Shown here piece after piece: positions 58,001 through 64,000 of a stretch of DNA of 64,000 bases. Under the pieces are notes generated by a model. That model worked only from the letters and a program-made list of their open reading frames with translations. It was not told the DNA's origin and made no database searches. The stretch is taken from NCBI GenBank assembly GCA_050084515.1, contig CM114271.1, forward strand, positions 8,184,001-8,248,000, given 5' to 3'. Source of the stretch: Blasia pusilla (lineage: Eukaryota > Marchantiophyta > Marchantiopsida > Blasiales). Numbering within the stretch: the first letter of the stretch is position 1; each line of letters starts with the position of its first letter. Made by a program: the position numbers and the translations under genes.

Positions 58001-60440
58001 ACTTAGGTCTAGATGGAAATTTCCAACCACATTACTGCAAAAAGCTTCAATCTTCCCTTGTAACTTCTCCTATGCACGTACTGTAATTCCAAAAGTGCAA
58101 CATGCGAATTTCCGCAACTTCACCTGGCATTTCCTACGCATGATCCCAAGAGGTATGGCAATTCCTCTAAAGCCATCAACCACATGGTTCATCCATGACC
58201 ACTCTTGGACTCTTAATCTCGGATATGAAATCAACAAAGAAGTTATCTCTGAGGAGAATGATTAAAAATCATTGGACGTCTTGCTTACACACTACAGTTT
58301 TACTCCCCGATGAGGCGATAACTGTGTGCTCAGACTGACTGAAACCGGCTGCCAGGTACAAGTTTGAAAAACTGAAATTGAACAAGTTCATGCATCAGAG
58401 AAACATGGAGACCTGTGCATGAATGTTAGCAAGAGCTTTAACAAGGATGGCAATCTAACTTGTTAAGCTCAAACGCCTTCTTTGCCAAGGACTTGCTTAG
58501 CATTTCCAAGGAACTTGAGTAGCCTTGCTCTTCTTTACATAGAGGTTATTGTAAGCCTCCATTTCTGAGAGTCAGGTGTCATGAATTTTTCACATTCTGA
58601 TCAATGACCATTCGTCGTAAGTATCCACATCAATATTACCCTTTTGACAGTTAAAATCTTAACCACCTCAACGGCTTGACAGAGGGTTTAAGGCCCAATG
58701 TAATTAGACAGGGCATTTCCAATACCCAATAAAAACAAAAGAACTATTACACACAGTTCCAAAGAAATAACAGACCATGTCCAAATCATGGCATCCCAAG
58801 ATAAATCCATATGAGGATTAAGAGACATTAACACAACTGTGCTCACCGATAATTTTTTAATAAAGCTGAGAGAAAAGCGGTGATATGATTAAACTCTGAA
58901 GGAAAAGAAATCTTTCAAACCGGAGGTTTCGGACACTGATGACAACAGATGATCAAGATTATTTTTTTTTCAAATTGAGCCACATAGGAATGTCATAGTC
59001 AACATCTCCATACACAAAGTTTGATATGACATTGGAGGGTTGAGATATTGAAACAGGGAGTGTTGATAGACCCCTTAAGCAAACAAGATAATTGCTTCTG
59101 CTTCCTTTCTTCAAGTCAGAACCAGTGCAACAAGACCTCCACAAGGCTACTTCATGACATTAGTGAGATTTATACTACCCTTCAATAACAAGAGTAAACC
59201 TTCACGAAATCAGAAGTTTGCATAATCTTTAGGGTCGCACTGTGAATAATACTTCTGCACATGCACTCATCTTGATGGTTAACACATAGTTGAATCTCAG
59301 TTGCAAGTCTTGTTGAAGCCTTCATTCTGTTTGATACCAGTTAAACTGGGTGATATTTCACAGGGTGGGACGTCCAGACAGCTCTAAATGTAAACAAAAC
59401 TGACGGAGCAACAGTGCTTGTAAGATCTTAAAGCGCTCAAAATATAATCAGGGCAACTATGCAGTGACCCCAAATCGTATACAGTTATCCATCTCAGGGT
59501 CCACAATCTGCATGTTGGATCATTCCGCCACGAATCATGAGCGTGTAATACCCGTCCGATAAAAAAATATCAGTCGACCGAAAACGAGACACTAGAATAG
59601 AGACGTAAGATACGTATAGAGCATGCTGTTCGGTAGCTTTCCCACCTCCTGGGATCCGCTGCGAATACTGACAGAAGGTCTAAATGTGGTACATGGCCTG
59701 CCCAGCAATTATTTAGCAAAGGAGTTGGAACACCAGGCACACGTCGCCACTGCAGACAAAACCATAGCTGAAGGATTCAGCAGCACATCAGGGTCACCAC
59801 TTGCGATCAAGTACACCGGCACTACACCCTCTATGACTAAACATGACGCCACAACACCATGAACGGACGTTACGCTCTTCAAGGCGTTCGTCGATGCTAG
59901 TCAACGTCAGATCATGCGTCACCTTCCGATCATGGAGCGGAACTCGACACCAGGTCCCTCCTGGAGATCTTCATGATCCAAATACATTGCACAAAGTCTC
60001 AGAAAAGACACACTCCTCGAACAAGGCCTTAAATGCCCGGCGACTTCCGAACGAATACCAGCATCAATTTGGCCCGGGCTACTTGGGCGTGGGTGCTGAC
60101 TTGCCTATTACAGGTAACTGGAATAACTTCACTCTGGCCTAACCAGTTCGTGAAAACATCTCTCACTGGACAAGACATGTCTCGCAGTCCGTTCTCGGAC
60201 ACTCTGGACTTGCATTACGTAATTACCCAGAAACTTGAAGGAGTCTTTTTATCTTCCAACTTGAGGAAGAGGAAGTCACTGAAGGACGACGTTGGCTTCG
60301 ACAACACAAAGAAGGCCCCGGCCACGGGCTTCCAAACTGTGTAGAACTCATCATACCTGTTTCCGTGAGGCACTTTCGGGCGGCGGCCGATACAGCGGAG
60401 TCGATTGAAGGCCAGGAAGCCATTTCTGCCTGGGTGCTGA
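49054..60440 (-). pseudogene. GI: GIGANTEA, copy 2 (truncated and multiply broken)
   Basis: Exons matching copy 1: 60,440-60,357; 56,938-56,869; 56,662-56,608; 56,423-56,280; 53,672-53,400; 53,228-53,170; 52,865-52,625; 52,496-52,346; 51,878-51,666; 51,384-49,792; 49,586-49,530; 49,275-49,054. Exon 13 is absent because the duplication starts inside intron 12. Lesions relative to copy 1: a 2-bp deletion removes the ATG; exon 2 has two 1-bp losses (one at the donor); exon 4 gains 1 bp at CTTTTTGTT; exon 5 gains TAGA; exon 10 has an in-frame TGA at 50,037-50,035; exon 11 is shortened by 12 bp with an internal TGA. Exon 10 keeps LQPPVLSWNVLRALFR, the family-typical form that copy 1 has lost. Any transcript would not give full-length GI as assembled. 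Confidence 0.85.
57748..57778. repeat. 12-bp inverted repeat (duplicate of 42,121-42,151)
   Basis: Same arms and loop as in copy 1, unchanged. Confidence 0.7.
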
Positions 60441-60554
60441 TAGGGCCAATCGCTTGAACACTTCAACGTTCTCGCTCCCCCTCTCCCTCTCTCTATCTCT
60501 CTGTCTCTCTGTCGCGTCGACCGCACAAAAACTAAGCACTTCACCAAATACCAA
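60351..60554 (-). other. In-frame N-terminal extension created in GI copy 2
   Basis: The 2-bp deletion that removes the GI ATG joins the upstream frame (MVFGEVLSFCAVD...) to the GI exon 1 frame (RQKWLPGLQSTPLYRPPP). A 38-residue leader now precedes the first GI codon. Whether it is transcribed is unknown. Confidence 0.5.
60471..60513. repeat. CT-rich leader tract (copy 2)
   Basis: Same tract as 44,846-44,888. Confidence 0.65.
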
Positions 60555-63500
60555 TGTCCAACAAGCTGTGCACCTGTAATCCCCGCGCGCTTACACTGAA
60601 CCACTACATAGACCTGAACCGAAATCTCCACATTGCGCTCCTCAAAACGATCCACGAAACAATCCAAGACTCGACCCCTTGCTCAATCCCAAGGCCTGCC
60701 CAAGCGGACATCTTAAGATCCACCAAGCATCAAGCTCCTGGCTCCTTTCCTACATCCTCCTCTTCCTTCTCCCCAACATACAACCTGTGAACCTCACGTA
60801 CCTAGCCCCTACGCCAACCTTCCGCAATGCTCAAATTCTCCCTGCGTCCAAAACTCACGAGAACACTCCGAACGACCGCGCAACCTCCGCAACACAACGC
60901 CCCCCGATCCCTCTCTTTTGCTCCATTGCCTGCACCCTTCGACCAACCAAACCATAATCTGTCTCCTGGATGCACCCGACCCACACACGCCCGAGGTTGA
61001 TCTGGAAGAAAATACAAACCGGCCGCTGCTCTTCGCCGCTTCAACCTTCCTCTTCGTCAAATCCCTAAGACCCTTAACTCTTCGGTGCTGTGCTCGCCTT
61101 CCGTGTCTAGCATGGCGTGGCAGTGAGAGAGGCGCGGTGTTGCCGCTGCATCGCAGGAGGAAGACGAGAGCGTCGGAGCGAATAACCCCAACAAGGCTTT
61201 GGCAGGCACTGGCAGCGGTGCCAATGTGGCAGGGGCGAGGCGGACGTAGAAAGTGGTGATGATGAGCTGGCTGACACGAAACGACGAGCTACATGTGCTA
61301 CTCATTTTAGATAGGACTGATGAGAAGATCTAGATGGAGCATCGGCGAACTGCACCGCGACACGCGTTCATGATTTCGTGACGTGTCTCCCTACCCATCC
61401 AGATATTGATTAGATGCGGTTTGGCACCCACCTCAGCTTGTCAAACTGCCTCACCCGCTTGGCATTCTCTGCAGATATCTCGGCCGCGATCCCCTGTGAC
61501 TCCCCTCTGTCACGAGAATTCTTCACTAGGTTGTGATTGGATCCCATCCCTGTGACCTGTGACGACACCTCCCCACAAAATTCTTAACTAGCCCGTCATT
61601 GGATACGATCTCTGTGACTGTTCCCCACGCACAAACAAGCCTCCCAACTAATCCGACGTGACCATGCAATACACCATGACGACGCTGACCGATACACAGA
61701 ATATTCGGAGCATAACTACAGAAACGAGCGAGTATTCACAAAGGCGGCTGAAAGGCCTCCCGTAACACTCTCCTGTATCGAACTTCTGTCCTTACAACCG
61801 AGAGACACTCGCTACAGAGACACGTTCATGATCTCCCTTTGTCCTTACTGAACGGAGAGGGGAGGAGTAGCAGTCGCCAATCGCAATTCCTGTCCTGCCG
61901 TGGGTGTGCAATAGCGCTACCAGCAGCATTGTCGTCGGTTCGAAGGAGTGCAGAGGTGAATTCGACGACAACACTTTTGGATGGATGATCTATTTTCTTT
62001 TCTACGGAAGGTATGAGTGCTTCTCTGTCTGGACGACTGGCGATTTCACGGGATTGTTGCAACCGTGAAAATTGATTTTGCTGTAAAGCTTGTTCGTGTG
62101 GGGAGAAGAATGAAGACCTAATGAGAGAGCGATAGCAATGCATTCGAGTCCAACCGTTGTACTACTAGATGCATCTTCGAATCCTTCACCTCCTTGTAAC
62201 AGAGAGCATTGACGATGAATGGCAAAGGATGGCTGAATGACTAGAGCGTCTTGGGATCTCTCCTCACAGAAAATCAATATGCTGGTCTAGTATGTGATTT
62301 ACTGTAAGCAGCAGTCATCTCGGAAGGAATTGAGTTCCACAAAGAAGAGAAGTTGCGGTCTTGAACACCCGTTTTGATCTGAACGAAATTTAGGTTTATC
62401 AAATAGAGGAGGTCTTGCCCTTAATAATTGGCACTGCTGACAACCGTGTAGAGTTTGGCCTGACCATCGACTAACATCCAACGTCTCGGGAGACGCGGGT
62501 GCTCTGGCTGCCCCTCCCGTTCTTCGACTGGCTATCAAATCTCTTGTCAATCCGAGACACTTCCCTGCCCATCGTGTTCTCTTCCCTGGTGGATTCGATT
62601 TTCTTTCACGGTACTAAGCATGATCCGCCGAAGATAACCACACCAGCTTCCGATCCTGAAATGAAAAATTTAGTAGGATGGAATCTGAAGTTCAAAATCT
62701 ATTCGTCAGGATTCCAAGAAATGATTGTCGAAATCCGTGGAATCAGTCAAAGCAACCGGCTTGGGACTGGGAAATCGGACAGGTCAAAGAGCTTGCTAGT
62801 TCGTCGAAGCGATCCAACTTCCTCGCCATTTCCACCAGTTTTCAAGTTGTATGTGTGGACAACTGTTGTCACGATGAGGTGTTGGTCTTTTGAGAATTAA
62901 CACCAGTTTTTTGTCTGGGTTTCAAATATTTATGAATGTGCTACAGCAGGTTTAAATTACCCTTCATTGAAATGTGAGCCATTCCCAATTGCGGTTTTTC
63001 GTTTTGTAGATTTAAAACACTGGACCCTCTACTCTAATCCCCACTGTTTTCTGTAGTACCGAGTATGAGTACTTTTTCTCCAGGATCCTGAACCAAGTTT
63101 GCATGAAGCTACCAATGCCGAGAACTTACAGCTCAATGGGCTTATCTTTAGGCCCATTTCAGACACCGATCAATAACTAGATTCTGAGACGAGCTTCACA
63201 AATCAAATTTCCAGTTCCACCGTTGAAAAATTGCAAGCTTACATATCAGCTATGAGAAGCGTTCCCACAGTCAAATTTAATTGCTCTTGGTAACAAGTTA
63301 GCAACTATGCATATGGGCAACATGACAGGCCAATGGGACAAAGGGATGAGATCTACCTATAGTCAGTTTCTGCTACTCATGCCAATGTTTGAAGCACCTA
63401 TTTGGCAGTCTGTCTACCTCTTCTGATGTTTGACATTCCTCTATAGACTCAGGACGTTCGAGACTGAGCAAGGAAAACAGCGCGGAGTGGCTACACGTGA

Positions 63501-64000
63501 GAGCATACACATTTTCTGCAATAGTTTTTTGTCGACATGGATCAAACTCCATCTCAAGTCTCAAGAAAGTGTCTCTTGAGGCTCAAGTGTGTTAAATTTT
63601 GTGTAGAGTAGGACTCCGTTGGAGATCACGCATTCCTACGAGGCTGGAGGATTATACTAGTCAACCATGTGACGTGGTTATCTAAGAGCATCCCACTACA
63701 AAAAGTGGGGAGTAGGAGCGAAAATGTGACCGTACTAGACACTCTAAATAACAATGTAAAATGAGAGAGGCCATGGAACTTCGCTTGTATATGGAGCCAG
63801 GTAGATTTTACGAGGGATGGGTCCATGTAAAGAAGAACTAGTCCTTATGTTCGGGAGATGCAAGTTGAAAGCAATCAATCATCGAGTTGGTGTGTGATGC
63901 GAGGTCAAACTAATCCTTTAATCAACCAATCATCGGGTCGGCATGCTTATCCAAAGCAGCATCATAACATTCTTATCGTCAATCATACAATTTTTTATAC
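60555..64000. other. Upstream region of GI copy 2, no supported gene
   Basis: Near-identical to 44,930-48,373. It contains the same unassigned 133-codon frame at 62,499-62,900. Differences are small indels, e.g. GTGTGGGGAG for GTGTGGGAG near 62,098. Sequence continues beyond the window. Confidence 0.45.

Larger units (their letters stand above)
49040..64000. repeat. Direct duplication, copy 2 (truncated by window end)
   Basis: Same orientation as 33,397-48,373 and near-identical. Differences seen are mostly 1-2 bp indels, many in homopolymers. There are also a few complex changes: 4-bp TAGA gain at about 53,424, a rearranged segment at 49,535-49,555, a replaced segment near 50,030, and ATTCGTCGCC for ATTAAAGTCGCC near 54,000. 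The left edge lies 14 bp inside GI intron 12. Confidence 0.9.

Overview
This is nuclear DNA of a land plant. It carries genes with GT-AG introns, a GIGANTEA (GI) clock gene, an F-box gene of the SKIP14 type and many nested plant-type transposable elements (TEs). The GI N-terminus is divergent, and the gene is recognisable mainly by conserved blocks. That makes a non-flowering plant plausible (for example a liverwort or lycophyte; GI is known in Marchantia and Selaginella and absent from Physcomitrium). The lineage is inference with low confidence.

Layout. (1) 1-19,750 is decayed TE DNA. Two related copies, A (about 100-5,550) and B (about 10,390-19,747), carry a plus-strand transposase-like gene ending in a SWIM zinc finger. 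Between them, at 5,690-10,091, lies a minus-strand TE-associated gene with at least three exons. Its stop codons are nearly all explained by C-to-T changes (CAG to TAG, CGA to TGA, CAA to TAA). Imperfect palindromes of about 27 nt, core CAACCCGTCGGA..TCCGACGGGTTG, form arrays in the leaders, introns and 3' flanks of these genes. Copy B also contains an LTR-like sequence (11,134-12,395), a 422-bp insertion (13,586-14,007) and a 2.5-kb fold-back made from the same LTR family (14,701-17,200).

(2) 19,750-24,660 is a minus-strand reverse-transcriptase element, itself split by a 978-bp solo-LTR-like insertion and a smaller one. (3) 25,392-28,109 holds two ordinary plus-strand genes: a two-exon 73-residue single-membrane-segment protein and a two-exon F-box/Cys-rich SKIP14-like protein. 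28,110-33,078 shows no gene I can support.

(4) 33,079-48.4 kb holds GIGANTEA on the minus strand; 13 coding exons could be placed by eye. A block starting at 33,397 is repeated in direct orientation from 49,040 to the window end (offset 15,643 at the start, 15,627 at the end). The second GI copy lacks exon 13, has lost its ATG, and carries frameshifts and stops in several exons. It is a pseudogene if the assembly is right. A perfect 29-bp inverted repeat sits 30 bp from the junction of the two copies. Tandem duplication versus assembly artefact is the first thing to settle here.
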